The position numbers and the translations under genes are program-made. This document shows positions 15,940-23,982 of a DNA stretch of 64,000 bases, in pieces. The stretch comes from Streptomyces bungoensis (GTDB lineage Bacteria; Actinomycetota; Actinomycetes; Streptomycetales; Streptomycetaceae), in the NCBI RefSeq assembly GCF_001514215.1, contig NZ_KQ948869.1, forward strand, positions 66,411-130,410. Direction: 5' to 3'. How positions within the stretch are numbered: the first letter of the stretch is position 1; every line of letters starts with the position of its first letter. The notes under the pieces were generated by a model, which had not been told where the DNA came from, did no database searches, and was given only the letters and a program-made list of their open reading frames with translations.

Positions 15940-17652
15940 ATGGGACCAGACACGCCGGGGACAGGGCAGGACAGCGCCGCGCGCCTGCGCGAGATCGCCG
16001 CCGAGGTGTTCGGCTGGGACACCCTCCAGCCGGCGCAGCTCACCGCCATGGAATGGGTGGTGGAGGGCGAGGACACCCTGGTGGTCATGCCGACCGGATC
16101 CGGCAAGTCCGCCGTGTACCAGGTCCCCGCCCTGATGCTGTCCGGGCCGGTCGTCGTCGTGTCGCCGCTGCTGGCCCTCCAGCGCGACCAGATGGCGGGA
16201 CTGCCGGACGGCGACCGCGCACCCGGTGCCGTCGCCGTCAACTCCGACCTCGGCGCGGCCGGCACCCGGGCCGCCTGGGAGGCGGTGCGCCGCGGCGAGG
16301 CCCGGTTCGTGTATCTGGCACCCGAGCAGCTGGCCAAGGACGAGGTCCTGGAACGGCTGGCCGAGCTGCGTCCCGCCCTGTTCGTGGTGGACGAGGCCCA
16401 GTGCGTGTCCTCCTGGGGCCACGACTTCCGGCCCGACTACCTCCGCCTGGAACAGGCCGTACGCCGCATCGGCGGCCCACCCGTCCTGGCCCTCACCGCG
16501 ACCGCGGCGCCACCGGTGCGCAGAGAGATCACCGAGCGGCTGGGCATGCGCCGGCCGAAGCTGATGGTGACGGGCTTCGACCGGCCGGAGATCCGCCTGG
16601 AGGTCAGCCGCTTCCTCGACGAGAACCGGCGGCGCCGGGCGGTGATCGAGCGGGCGGCCGCCGAGCCCAAGCCGGGCATCGTCTACGCCGCCACCCGGAA
16701 GGACACCGAGTACTTCGCCGGCGAGCTGGCCGCCCTGGGACTGGCCGCCGAGAGCTACCACGCGGGCCTGCGCGCCTCCGAACGCGCCCGCATCCACGAC
16801 GCGTTCCTCTCCGGAGCGGCGGACGTCGTCGTGGCGACCTCGGCGTTCGGCATGGGCATCGACAAGGAGGACGTGCGGTTCGTCCTGCACGCCGCGCTGC
16901 CGGGCTCGCTGGACGCCTACTACCAGGAGATCGGCCGGGCCGGCCGGGACGGGCGCCCGGTCCTCGCCGTCCTGCACTACCGGCCGGAGGACACGGGCAT
17001 GCAGACCTACTTCGCCGCCCGGTCACCGGGGCGCACCGCCCTGTCCGACGTGGCGGGCGCCGTCCACGAGCACCGCCGCGACCCCGCCGGCCTGGAGGAG
17101 CTGCGCCGCGAGACGGGCCTGTCCAGGAACCGGGTCACCGCGGCCGTGAACCTCCTGGAGGAGGCCGACGCCGTCGCCACGGGCGAGGACGGCGAGATAC
17201 GCCCCGCCCCCGGCGTGCCCCCCGGCCAGGCGGCCGAGCAGGCCGAGCGGGCCGCGCAGGCCCACCGCCGGACCGACCGGTCACGCGTCGAGATGGCCCG
17301 GGCCTACGCCGAGACCACCGGCTGCCGACGGCACTTCCTGCTCGCCTACTTCGGTCAGGACTACCAAGCGCCCTGCGGGAACTGCGACACCTGCGACGCC
17401 TGCGACGAGGAAGGCGCCGAGAACGGACGAGAGGAGCAGCCCGCCCACCCCGCTGCGGCCTCCTATCCCACCGGGACCGGGGTCCGGCACCGGGAGTGGG
17501 GCGACGGCACGGTGCTGAGCGAGGACCAGGACCGCATCACCGTACTGTTCGACCAGGCCGGCTACCGCACCCTGTCCCTGGAGGCGGTGTCCGGCCAGGA
17601 CGACCTGCTCACGGTGGTGAGCGGCCCGGTCGAGGACCCGCCGGCCGGCTGA
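15940..17652 (+). CDS. RecQ-family ATP-dependent DNA helicase with a C-terminal tudor-like tail, 570 aa
   Basis: The superfamily 2 helicase motifs are all present: MPTGSGKS (Lys56), VVDEAQCVSSWGHDFRPDYLRL (DEAQ at 151-154), ALTATAAPPV, ATSAFGMGIDKEDVRFV and QEIGRAGRDGRP. The zinc-binding region CRRHFLLAYFGQDYQAPCGNCDTC follows, as in RecQ. There is no HRDC domain; instead the last 55 residues (VRHREWGDGTVLSEDQDRITVLFDQAGYRTLSLEAV) resemble the tudor-like C-terminus of PcrA/UvrD. This variant is an accessory actinobacterial RecQ. ATG 15940 follows GGGGAGCGGGCC. Confidence 0.93.
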   Translation: MGPDTPGTGQDSAARLREIAAEVFGWDTLQPAQLTAMEWVVEGEDTLVVMPTGSGKSAVYQVPALMLSGPVVVVSPLLALQRDQMAGLPDGDRAPGAVAVNSDLGAAGTRAAWEAVRRGEARFVYLAPEQLAKDEVLERLAELRPALFVVDEAQCVSSWGHDFRPDYLRLEQAVRRIGGPPVLALTATAAPPVRREITERLGMRRPKLMVTGFDRPEIRLEVSRFLDENRRRRAVIERAAAEPKPGIVYAATRKDTEYFAGELAALGLAAESYHAGLRASERARIHDAFLSGAADVVVATSAFGMGIDKEDVRFVLHAALPGSLDAYYQEIGRAGRDGRPVLAVLHYRPEDTGMQTYFAARSPGRTALSDVAGAVHEHRRDPAGLEELRRETGLSRNRVTAAVNLLEEADAVATGEDGEIRPAPGVPPGQAAEQAERAAQAHRRTDRSRVEMARAYAETTGCRRHFLLAYFGQDYQAPCGNCDTCDACDEEGAENGREEQPAHPAAASYPTGTGVRHREWGDGTVLSEDQDRITVLFDQAGYRTLSLEAVSGQDDLLTVVSGPVEDPPAG

Positions 17653-17725
17653 GACGAGCCCGGATCCGTTTCCCGGTGCCGGCCCGGGGGAACGCGGAGC
17701 GCCCACCTCGACGGGAGGGACCGAC

Positions 17726-17974
17726 ATCACCGAGCCGAACGATCAGCGCGGTAACCGGTACGACCGGGCACGCGGTCCCCACGAGCCGGGCGCGCACTCC
17801 GGCGCCGAAAGCCAGTCACGGAAGCGGTCCGTACCGGGTACGGCGAGCGGCCCGGAGGGCTACCGGGCCGAGCACGGTACGACGGCGGGCAGGCCCCTGG
17901 AGGGAGTCGAGGCCGGGGAGCACCCCGCGCGGTACCCGGACGCCGAGGACGACGGCCGACCGGCCGGCCCCTGA
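17726..17974 (+). CDS. Possible small hydrophilic protein, 82 aa, with ATC in the start position
   Basis: A frame with typical high-GC codon use runs from ATC 17726 to TGA 17972 and reads (I)TEPNDQRGNRYDRARGPHEPG...ARYPDAEDDGRPAGP. GGGAGGGACCGAC precedes the ATC at the right distance, and the second to fifth residues TEPN are what one expects after an initiator Met. There is no ATG, GTG or TTG nearby in this frame. Either ATC is used as a weak start, or the start codon was lost recently by one G-to-C change. Composition (R, G, P, E, D, Y) suggests an unstructured protein; no family recognised. Confidence 0.35.
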   Translation: MTEPNDQRGNRYDRARGPHEPGAHSGAESQSRKRSVPGTASGPEGYRAEHGTTAGRPLEGVEAGEHPARYPDAEDDGRPAGP

Positions 17975-17984
17975 CCTCCGGCGG

Positions 17985-18662
17985 TCAGAACGGCCCGGGC
18001 ACGATCGGGTTCCCGTCGCCGGATGCGGCGAGCCGCACCAGGGCGGCCGCCACCTCGCGGAGCTTTGTGTCGGTCTTCTGCGACAGGGCGACCAGGACCT
18101 GGAAGGCGTCGTCGGGAGCGCAGCGGCGTTCGGCCTGGACGATGCCGATGGCCTGGTCGATGACGGCCCGCCAGGCGAGCGCCCGGCGGAGTTGGGTGAC
18201 CTCGCCCTCGAGGCGCTCCAGGTGCGACCGCGCCTCGTCGGCCGCGGCCAGGTACCGGGCGAACCGGTGCTGGGACTCGGCCACCTGCGCGCCGGGAGCG
18301 TCGGACCGGGCGTACGCGCGCCGTACACGCTCCAGGTCCAGGCGCACGTCCGTGCCGTCCTCCACGTGGTGCACGATGCCGAGGAGACCGCCGTCGCCGT
18401 CCCCCTCGGGATCGTCCGGGTTGTCCGGGAGCGCGTCGAACACGTGCCGTCCGATCAGCTCCTCGCGGTCCCGCAGCGTGGCCCGGGCGTACGCCCCATC
18501 GGCGTTCTGGATGACCAGCCCGGTGCTGAGCACGACCATCGAGGCCGGTGCTGCGAGGAAAGCGGCTTCGGATCCGACGGCGGGGGTAACGGGCGCGGGC
18601 ATAGCCGGCCGTACCCGAGTGCCGAGAAGTCGACCGTCGCGTGTCACCGAGACATCGGCCAC
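17985..18662 (-). CDS. ANTAR-domain regulator with an internally shortened PAS domain, about 225 aa
   Basis: The C-terminal ANTAR RNA-binding antiterminator domain is clear: LEGEVTQLRRALAWRAVIDQAIGIVQAERRCAPDDAFQVLVALSQKTDTKLREVAAALV (about residues 155-213). The N-terminus starts as a PAS domain (PASMVVLSTGLVIQNADGAYARATLRDREELIGRHVFDALPDNPDDP) but then jumps to DGDGGLLGIVHHVEDGTDVR, which is normally the last strand; about 45-50 residues of the PAS core are missing. A coiled segment links the two. GTG 18662 gives the longest product; ATG 18602 is an alternative. Such proteins usually couple a sensed signal to antitermination, so sensing may be altered here. Confidence 0.8.
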   Translation of the reverse strand: MADVSVTRDGRLLGTRVRPAMPAPVTPAVGSEAAFLAAPASMVVLSTGLVIQNADGAYARATLRDREELIGRHVFDALPDNPDDPEGDGDGGLLGIVHHVEDGTDVRLDLERVRRAYARSDAPGAQVAESQHRFARYLAAADEARSHLERLEGEVTQLRRALAWRAVIDQAIGIVQAERRCAPDDAFQVLVALSQKTDTKLREVAAALVRLAASGDGNPIVPGPF

Positions 18663-18756
18663 GAGCGCCGCCCGCGCCCGGTACGGGCGCCCGGGCCGTT
18701 TGAAGGCGCCCCGTGAGGAAACCCCGGCCTTGTCAGGGCGCGTATCCGCTCCCGGC

Positions 18757-18789
18757 GTTCCGGCTCAAGCGATGTTCCGGCTCAAGCGA
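18757..18789 (+). repeat. Two tandem copies of a 16-base sequence before the SRPBCC gene
   Basis: GTTCCGGCTCAAGCGA occurs at 18757-18772 and again at 18774-18789, a 17-base period, ending 22 bases before the start of the downstream gene. It may be tandem binding sites for a regulator or a local slippage duplication. Confidence 0.6.
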
Positions 18790-18811
18790 CCCCTCCGGAC
18801 CGGAGTTCCCC

Positions 18812-19750
18812 ATGAAGCGCAACAGCCGCTCGACCGTCACCCTCGCGCACGACCCGCTGGTCCGCGGACTCGGCTGGGCGAGCCTGGCCCTCGGCGTCCC
18901 CCAGGTTGTCAGCCCGTACGGCTTCACCCGGGCCCTCGGCACGGCCCCCGCGCTGCGGAACCGGTGGACCGGCGCGGCGATCGGGGTGCGCGAGCTGACC
19001 GCCGCCGCCGGCCTGCTGGGCCGGCCGCACCCGGCGTGGCTGTGGACCCGCGTCGGCGGCGACGCGATGGATCTCGCGCTGCTGGCGCGCGCCCTGATGA
19101 ACCGCGACGGCCGCGGCAGCGCCCGGACCATGGCCGCGACCGCCGCGACCTCGGCGATCGCCGCCGCGGACGTGTACGCGGCCGTCACCCGCACCTTCAG
19201 GAGCAGTCCCTTGGAACTGACCTCCACCGTCACGGTCGGCAAATCACCGGACGAGGCCTACGAGTTCTGGCAGCGCCTGGACCGGCTGCCCGAGTTCATG
19301 ACCCACCTAGACGAGGTCCGGGCCACGGGCCCCGGAACCAGCCACTGGACGGCCACCGCCCCCTTCGGCCGGACCGTGGAGTGGGACGCCGAGACCACCG
19401 AGGACGTCCCCGGGCAACGGATCGCCTGGCGCTCGCTGAAGGGCGCGGACATCGACAACTCGGGGGAGGTCCGCTTCCTCCCCGCACCCGGCGGACGCGG
19501 CACCGAAGTGCACGTGCGGCTGCGCTACGACCTCCCCGCGGGAGCGCTCGGCAAGGCGGCCGCGCGCTGGTTCGGCGAGGAACCGCACCAGCAGCTGGAC
19601 GACGACCTGCGCCGCCTCAAGCAGGTCATGGAGACCGGCGAGGTCATCCGCTCCGAGGGCGCCCCCGGCGGCAAGCGGGCCCGCTCCGAGTTCCCGCAGC
19701 ACCCGGCACGACCCCTGAGCGAAGAAGAGCTGAAGGAGGCCCTGTCATGA
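18812..19750 (+). CDS. SRPBCC-superfamily (cyclase/dehydrase-like) membrane-associated protein, 312 aa
   Basis: The first 130 residues contain several short hydrophobic helices (LGWASLALGVPQVVSP, AAIGVRELTAAAGLL, AMDLALLARALM), followed by a START-like SRPBCC domain: LTSTVTVGKSPDEAYEFWQRLDRLPEFMTHLDEVRATG...GRTVEWDAETTEDVPGQRIAWRSLKGADIDNSGEVRF (about residues 140-260). The combination is common in actinobacterial proteins encoded beside zinc-dependent alcohol dehydrogenases; the binding partner is unknown. ATG 18812 follows CGGAGTTCCCC. The stop overlaps the next start (ATGA), so the dehydrogenase is translationally coupled. Confidence 0.85.
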   Translation: MKRNSRSTVTLAHDPLVRGLGWASLALGVPQVVSPYGFTRALGTAPALRNRWTGAAIGVRELTAAAGLLGRPHPAWLWTRVGGDAMDLALLARALMNRDGRGSARTMAATAATSAIAAADVYAAVTRTFRSSPLELTSTVTVGKSPDEAYEFWQRLDRLPEFMTHLDEVRATGPGTSHWTATAPFGRTVEWDAETTEDVPGQRIAWRSLKGADIDNSGEVRFLPAPGGRGTEVHVRLRYDLPAGALGKAAARWFGEEPHQQLDDDLRRLKQVMETGEVIRSEGAPGGKRARSEFPQHPARPLSEEELKEALS

Positions 19751-20922
19751 AGGCCACCTGCTGGACGGGCCGCAACTCGGTCGAGGTGCAGGAGGTACCG
19801 GACCCGTCGATCCTCAACAGCCGCGACGCCGTCGTGAAGGTCACGTCCACGGCCATCTGCGGTTCCGACCTGCACCTGCTCGACGGCTACGTGCCCACCA
19901 TGCAGAACGGCGACATCATGGGCCACGAGTTCATGGGCGAGGTCGTCGAGGTCGGCCCGGGCGTCGACCCGGCCCGGATCAGGGTCGGCGACCGGGTGGT
20001 CGTCCCGTTCCCCATCGCCTGCGGAGCCTGCTCCGCGTGCCAGGCCGAGCTGTACTCCTGCTGCGAGAACACCAACCCCAACGCGGGCATCGCCGAGAAG
20101 CTCTTCGGCCATCCCACGGCCGGGATCTACGGCTACTCCCACCTCACCGGCGGCTTCGCCGGAGGGCAGGCCGAATACGCCCGCGTCGTCCTGGCCGACG
20201 TCAACGCGCTCAGGGTCGGCTCCGGTTTCACCGACGAACAGGTGCTGTTCCTCTCCGACATCCTGCCGACCGGATACATGGGCGCCGAGATGTGCGACAT
20301 CCAGGACGGCGACGTCGTGGCCGTCTGGGGCGCCGGGCCCGTGGGCCAGTTCGCCATGGACAGCGCCCGCGTGCTGGGAGCGGAGAAGGTCATAGCGATC
20401 GACAAGGAGGACTACCGCCTCCAGATGGCCGCGGCCCAGGGCTACGAGACGATCGACTTCCGGAACACCGACGTACGCTCGGCCCTGCTGGAGATGACCG
20501 GCGGCCGGGGACCGGACAAGTGCATCGACGCCGTCGGCCTCGAGGCCACGCACGGCGCCGGCCACATCGACCTCTACGACCGCGCCAAGCAGGCCGTCCG
20601 CTCCGAGACCGACCGCCCGCACGCGCTGCGCCAGGCGATCACCTCGTGCCGCAGCGGCGGAATCGTCTCGGTGATCGGCGTGTACGGCGGGATGATCGAC
20701 AAGTTCCCGGCCGGCGCCTGGATGAACAGGTCACTGACGCTGCGCACCGGGCAGTGCCACGTACAGCGCTACATGAAGCCCCTGCTCCGGCTGATCGAGC
20801 GGGGCGCCATCGACCCCACCCGGGTGATCACCCACCGGCTTCCCCTCACCGAGGCGCCGCGGGGCTACGAGCTGTTCAAGCACAAGCGGGACAACTGCGA
20901 GAAAGTCGTCCTGACCCCCTGA
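19747..20922 (+). CDS. Zinc-dependent alcohol dehydrogenase (formaldehyde-dehydrogenase-like branch), 391 aa
   Basis: A medium-chain dehydrogenase with catalytic zinc ligands in AICGSDLHLLDG and GHEFMGEVVEVG, structural-zinc cysteines in CGACSACQAELYSCCENTN, and the NAD(P) Rossmann motif VWGAGPVGQFA (about residues 190-205). The inserted loop NAGIAEKLFGHPTAGIYGYSHLTGGFAGGQAEY places it near the glutathione-independent formaldehyde dehydrogenase branch. ATG 19747 overlaps the stop of the SRPBCC gene. The pair presumably acts together on an aldehyde or alcohol, possibly membrane-derived (inference). A small hairpin at 20939-20953 follows. Confidence 0.9.
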   Translation: MKATCWTGRNSVEVQEVPDPSILNSRDAVVKVTSTAICGSDLHLLDGYVPTMQNGDIMGHEFMGEVVEVGPGVDPARIRVGDRVVVPFPIACGACSACQAELYSCCENTNPNAGIAEKLFGHPTAGIYGYSHLTGGFAGGQAEYARVVLADVNALRVGSGFTDEQVLFLSDILPTGYMGAEMCDIQDGDVVAVWGAGPVGQFAMDSARVLGAEKVIAIDKEDYRLQMAAAQGYETIDFRNTDVRSALLEMTGGRGPDKCIDAVGLEATHGAGHIDLYDRAKQAVRSETDRPHALRQAITSCRSGGIVSVIGVYGGMIDKFPAGAWMNRSLTLRTGQCHVQRYMKPLLRLIERGAIDPTRVITHRLPLTEAPRGYELFKHKRDNCEKVVLTP

Positions 20923-20938
20923 CGGAACGTTTCGGGCT

Positions 20939-20953
20939 GGACCGGCCCGGTCC
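20939..20953 (+). terminator. Short GC hairpin after the alcohol dehydrogenase gene
   Basis: GGACCG-GCC-CGGTCC, a 6-bp stem 17 bases after the stop, embedded in further GGCCC repeats that could extend it. Modest support. Confidence 0.4.
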
Positions 20954-21309
20954 GGCCCGGTTCCTACGCGGTCACGGCGCGCTGGTCGCGTGCGCTGGGC
21001 CTGCCTTGCCACCGATGGCCGGACGGGCCTCCTGGGCCGCCACCCTGCCCCTCCTGCGGTACGACGCGCTCGGCGGCCCTACCCCGCCCTCCGGGCCTAC
21101 CGGGCGGGACGGCGCGACCGCGTGCCGGCGCGCCGCTGCGCTTCCACCTTCGCGCGCCCGCCGCCGAACCCTGGCGCACGGTCGCCACCCTCACGCTCAC
21201 GTCGGTCTCCCCGGCGCCGGAACAGGTCACGCAGTCCTTCGCCGCCTACAGCGGCTCCCGCCACGGGCGTGACGCCGTGGCCGGGCGCCGCTCCCGAACC
21301 CGCCCCGCG
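20954..21309 (+). pseudogene. Gene-poor stretch with a possible decayed gene remnant
   Basis: No intact gene fits here. A coding-like segment is readable in two frames: RPYPALRAYRAGRRDRVP (around 21077-21125) and then APLRFHLRAPAAEPWRTVATLTLTSVSPAPEQVTQSFAAYSGSRHGRD (about 21130-21275), joined only through a frameshift and without a start or a stop. The second part has the alternating pattern of a real beta-rich protein. I do not recognise the family; it may be the C-terminal remnant of a deleted gene. Confidence 0.3.
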
Positions 21310-22194
21310 TCAGGGGGCGACGCCCGCCCGTTCCCAGGGGCTCGGTCCGGTGCCGTCCGTCCACGCCTGCAGGTCCTGGCCGTCGACGCACACGATGCCG
21401 CACTGGCGCGCGTACTCCAGAGCGGGTTCGGTGAAGTCGCTCGTCGTGACGACCGCCGCGACGTCCGCCTCGTGCACGGTGAAGCAGGTTCCGCCGAAGC
21501 GCTGCATGTCCTGCGATCCGACCTTGTTGGTCTCGCAGTACTGCTTGCACTGGATGATCACCCGCCGCCCGTCCGGGGTGACCGCCCTGACGTCCGCCCC
21601 CAGGTCGCCGGGCCCTCCCTCGACGACCACGTCCCGGCAGGCGTCGCGGACGCACAGGTCGGCTATGGCCTGCTCGAAGCCGTCGGGGTCCAGCTCGGCA
21701 TAGTCGATCACCTCGGTGACGCACTCGGTTCTCTCCTCGGCCCCGGGGCGCAGCGGCACGGTGATGGCCTGGGTGCTCTCGGGCGGCGGGTACTCCTCGC
21801 CGTGGCCGGGAGCCGGCGGAGCGGCGGAGGGGAGCGGGTCCGCCGCCGCGGCGGTGCCCGCGGGCGCCGCGACCGGCGCGCCGGCGGCCGCGACGCTCAG
21901 GCTGGTGGACGCCGTCTCGGCCGCCTCCTCCAGCGCCCGGGCGGCCCGGCGCGCGTAGGCCGCCGCGGAGAAGCGGCGCCGTCTGGACCGGCACAGCACG
22001 GCGACGGCCACGCCGGATATCAGCAGTGCGCCGGCCCACAGCGGGCGGCGTTCCACGATGCCCGCCGCCGTGCGCGCCGCGAACGCCAGGACGCACAGGA
22101 TGATGGCGAGCAGGAGGAAGAACAGGGCGGTGGCGCGCAGATCGAAGCGCCGGTCGCGGCCCTCACGTCGTAGGGGGTGCACGGGTACGGTCAT
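21310..22194 (-). CDS. Membrane-anchored Mrr-type restriction endonuclease-like protein, 294 aa
   Basis: Two N-terminal transmembrane helices (residues 22-40 and 52-67) are followed by an alanine/proline-rich linker and a C-terminal Mrr_cat nuclease fold: DPDGFEQAIADLCVRDACRDVVVEGGPGDLGADVRAVTPDGRRVIIQCKQY, with the PD-(D/E)xK residues Glu174, Asp201 and Gln215-x-Lys217, then AAVVTTSDFTEPALEYARQCGIVCVDGQDLQAW. Such proteins cleave DNA, often modified or foreign, but membrane anchoring is unusual for classical restriction. ATG 22194 follows CAGGAGGAAG. No methyltransferase is nearby. Confidence 0.88.
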   Translation of the reverse strand: MTVPVHPLRREGRDRRFDLRATALFFLLLAIILCVLAFAARTAAGIVERRPLWAGALLISGVAVAVLCRSRRRRFSAAAYARRAARALEEAAETASTSLSVAAAGAPVAAPAGTAAAADPLPSAAPPAPGHGEEYPPPESTQAITVPLRPGAEERTECVTEVIDYAELDPDGFEQAIADLCVRDACRDVVVEGGPGDLGADVRAVTPDGRRVIIQCKQYCETNKVGSQDMQRFGGTCFTVHEADVAAVVTTSDFTEPALEYARQCGIVCVDGQDLQAWTDGTGPSPWERAGVAP

Positions 22195-22311
22195 GCCGAC
22201 TTCCTCCTGGACAGCCACGGCGACAACGAAGATCACTTCTGCTCATGCCCCCGAATCGCCGACTGTTGTCGCCGCCCGCCACGAGGGGGCCGGCAAGAAC
22301 CGCCACCATGG

Positions 22312-22325
22312 TTGAACGTGTTCAA
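22312..22325. promoter_or_regulatory. Palindrome TTGAAC-GT-GTTCAA between divergent genes
   Basis: Perfect 6-bp arms with a 2-base centre in the 190-base gap between the Mrr-like gene and the transglutaminase-like gene, 60 bases before the latter's start. Candidate operator; the cognate regulator is unknown. Confidence 0.5.
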
Positions 22326-22385
22326 AAATGCTGTCACCATACGCGTTGTCGTCGAGGAACGCGGGATGGTGGGAGGACCACGGTC

Positions 22386-23207
22386 ATGACGAGCTCGCTT
22401 CTCATGCCGCGCGGCGGGGTCCGCGCGGGCACGGCCGGCAGGGTGACTGCCGGCGGGGGAACGGCCACAGGGGACGCGGGGAGCGTCGCCCCGACGCCGA
22501 TCCTCGACTGGCGGCATCCGAACGTCGCGTCGCTGGTCCGGCGGATCGGCGCAGCGGGGCACTCCGGCGACGCCTCGGATCCGGCCCGGCGCACGGAGGC
22601 CCTGCGCCGGGCCCACCGTCACATCGCGGCAGTGATACGGCCGGTGTACTCGGTGCAGGACGAGCGGCCCGTGTCCCAGGTGCTCCGCCGAGGCCGCGGA
22701 TCGTGCAGTCAGCGGCTGGCCGTACTGGAGTCCGTCGCGCGGGCGTCGGGGGTGGCCACGCGGGTGCGCGGCCTGCTGGTGGACGGCGGGTTCTGGTACC
22801 CGCGCTTCCCCCGGATGCACCGGCTGGTCCCGCATCAGGTGGTGCTCGCATGGCCGGAGTTCCGCATCGAAGGACTGCCGGCGGCAGACCACCCCTGCAC
22901 TCCGTGGCTGACTGTCTCCGAACTCTTCGGCGACCTGCACGCATTGAGCCGCGACGCAGGCGGCGGCTTCACCAACACCGGTGCGGAGACGCTCTTCGAG
23001 GCCCTGTCCAGGACGGCGGTCGACTGGGACGGCGCGACCGCCTGCCCGGCCACGGGTGCCTCGTGCGATCTCTCGGCCCATGTCCTGGCGGACCTCGGCC
23101 ACTTCGACTCGCGCGACGAGCTCTTCGCCCGGCACGGCCAGACGCTCCGCGCGACGGCCAGGCTGCTGGCCGAGCCGGTCCTCGGCCGCCGCTCGGCCGG
23201 CGTCTGA
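22386..23207 (+). CDS. Transglutaminase-like protein, 273 aa
   Basis: The central block RPVSQVLRRGRGSCSQRLAVLESVARASGVATRVRGLLVDGGFWYPRF has the transglutaminase-like core pattern (Cys in GSCSQR followed by the helix ESVARASGVATR), and HQVVLAWPEF about 40 residues later supplies a possible catalytic His. A third (Asp) residue is plausible but not certain. The rest is unremarkable and soluble, with no signal peptide. ATG 22386 follows GGGAGGACCACGGTC. Bacterial members are cysteine proteases or amidases; nothing nearby indicates the substrate. Confidence 0.72.
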   Translation: MTSSLLMPRGGVRAGTAGRVTAGGGTATGDAGSVAPTPILDWRHPNVASLVRRIGAAGHSGDASDPARRTEALRRAHRHIAAVIRPVYSVQDERPVSQVLRRGRGSCSQRLAVLESVARASGVATRVRGLLVDGGFWYPRFPRMHRLVPHQVVLAWPEFRIEGLPAADHPCTPWLTVSELFGDLHALSRDAGGGFTNTGAETLFEALSRTAVDWDGATACPATGASCDLSAHVLADLGHFDSRDELFARHGQTLRATARLLAEPVLGRRSAGV

Positions 23208-23263
23208 GGACGACGAACGGACGGCGGCGCATCCATTGACTCCGCGCGCAGGTGTTGGTTGAG

Positions 23264-23282
23264 TGGCTCATCCACTGAGCCA
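23264..23282. promoter_or_regulatory. Inverted repeat TGGCTCA-N5-TGAGCCA before the GntR gene
   Basis: Perfect 7-bp arms around TCCAC, ending 13 bases before the GTG start and its ribosome binding site. Position and symmetry suit an autoregulatory GntR/FadR operator. Confidence 0.55.
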
Positions 23283-23295
23283 TTGGGAGGGCGGC

Positions 23296-23982
23296 GTGGA
23301 GCCACTGCCTCGCGAGACCATCGTCGACGTCCTGGAGAGCCGGCTGCGAGAGGAGATCCTCACCGGGCGCCACCCGGCGGGCAGTTACCTGCCCCCCGAG
23401 CGCACGCTCGCCGACGGCTACGGCGTCACCCGCACCACGCTCAAGCACGCCTTCGGCCGCCTCATGCAGGCCGGGCTCCTGGAGACCCGGCACGGAGTCG
23501 GCACGCGGGTGCGCGACTATCTGCGCCTGGGCGGCGCCGACCTGCTGCCGATGCTCGTCCGGCACAGCCCCGACTGGATCGGCGAGGTCTTCGAAGTCCG
23601 GCGCAGCATCGGCGCGTTGATCGCCGAGCGCGCCGCGGCCCGGGCGACCGGCCGGCAGCGGGCCGAACTGCGGACCCTGCTGTCGGCCGTGGAGGAGGCG
23701 GCGGACGCCGACGCGACCCAGCTCGCGGACATCGAAGTCCACCGGGCCCTGGCCCGCGCCACCGGCAACCGCGTCTACGTCCTGCTGACCAACACCCTCT
23801 TCAACGCGTACCTGCCGGTGCGCGCAGCCCTCCGGGGACCGTTCACCGACCCGAGGGTCGCCCGCGGCCGCCTGGAGCCGGTGGTCGACGCGGTGGCGGC
23901 CGGCGACCCGGCATGCGCACGCCGTGCGGCCGAGGAGTATCTGACGACGACGGAGCGGATCATGCTGGAGGGCCTGGCATGA
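23296..23982 (+). CDS. GntR-family (FadR/FCD type) transcriptional regulator, 228 aa
   Basis: The N-terminal winged helix-turn-helix reads ESRLREEILTGRHPAGSYLPPERTLADGYGVTRTTLKHAFGRLMQAGLLETRHGVGTRV (residues 10-68); the C-terminal helical FCD-like domain contains the metal/ligand pattern DIEVHRALARATGNRVYVLLTNTLF. GTG 23296 follows GGGAGGGCGGC. The stop overlaps the start of the next gene, so it heads a three-gene coupled operon with an uncharacterised protein and a GMC oxidoreductase, which it probably controls through the palindrome at 23264-23282. Confidence 0.9.
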   Translation: MEPLPRETIVDVLESRLREEILTGRHPAGSYLPPERTLADGYGVTRTTLKHAFGRLMQAGLLETRHGVGTRVRDYLRLGGADLLPMLVRHSPDWIGEVFEVRRSIGALIAERAAARATGRQRAELRTLLSAVEEAADADATQLADIEVHRALARATGNRVYVLLTNTLFNAYLPVRAALRGPFTDPRVARGRLEPVVDAVAAGDPACARRAAEEYLTTTERIMLEGLA

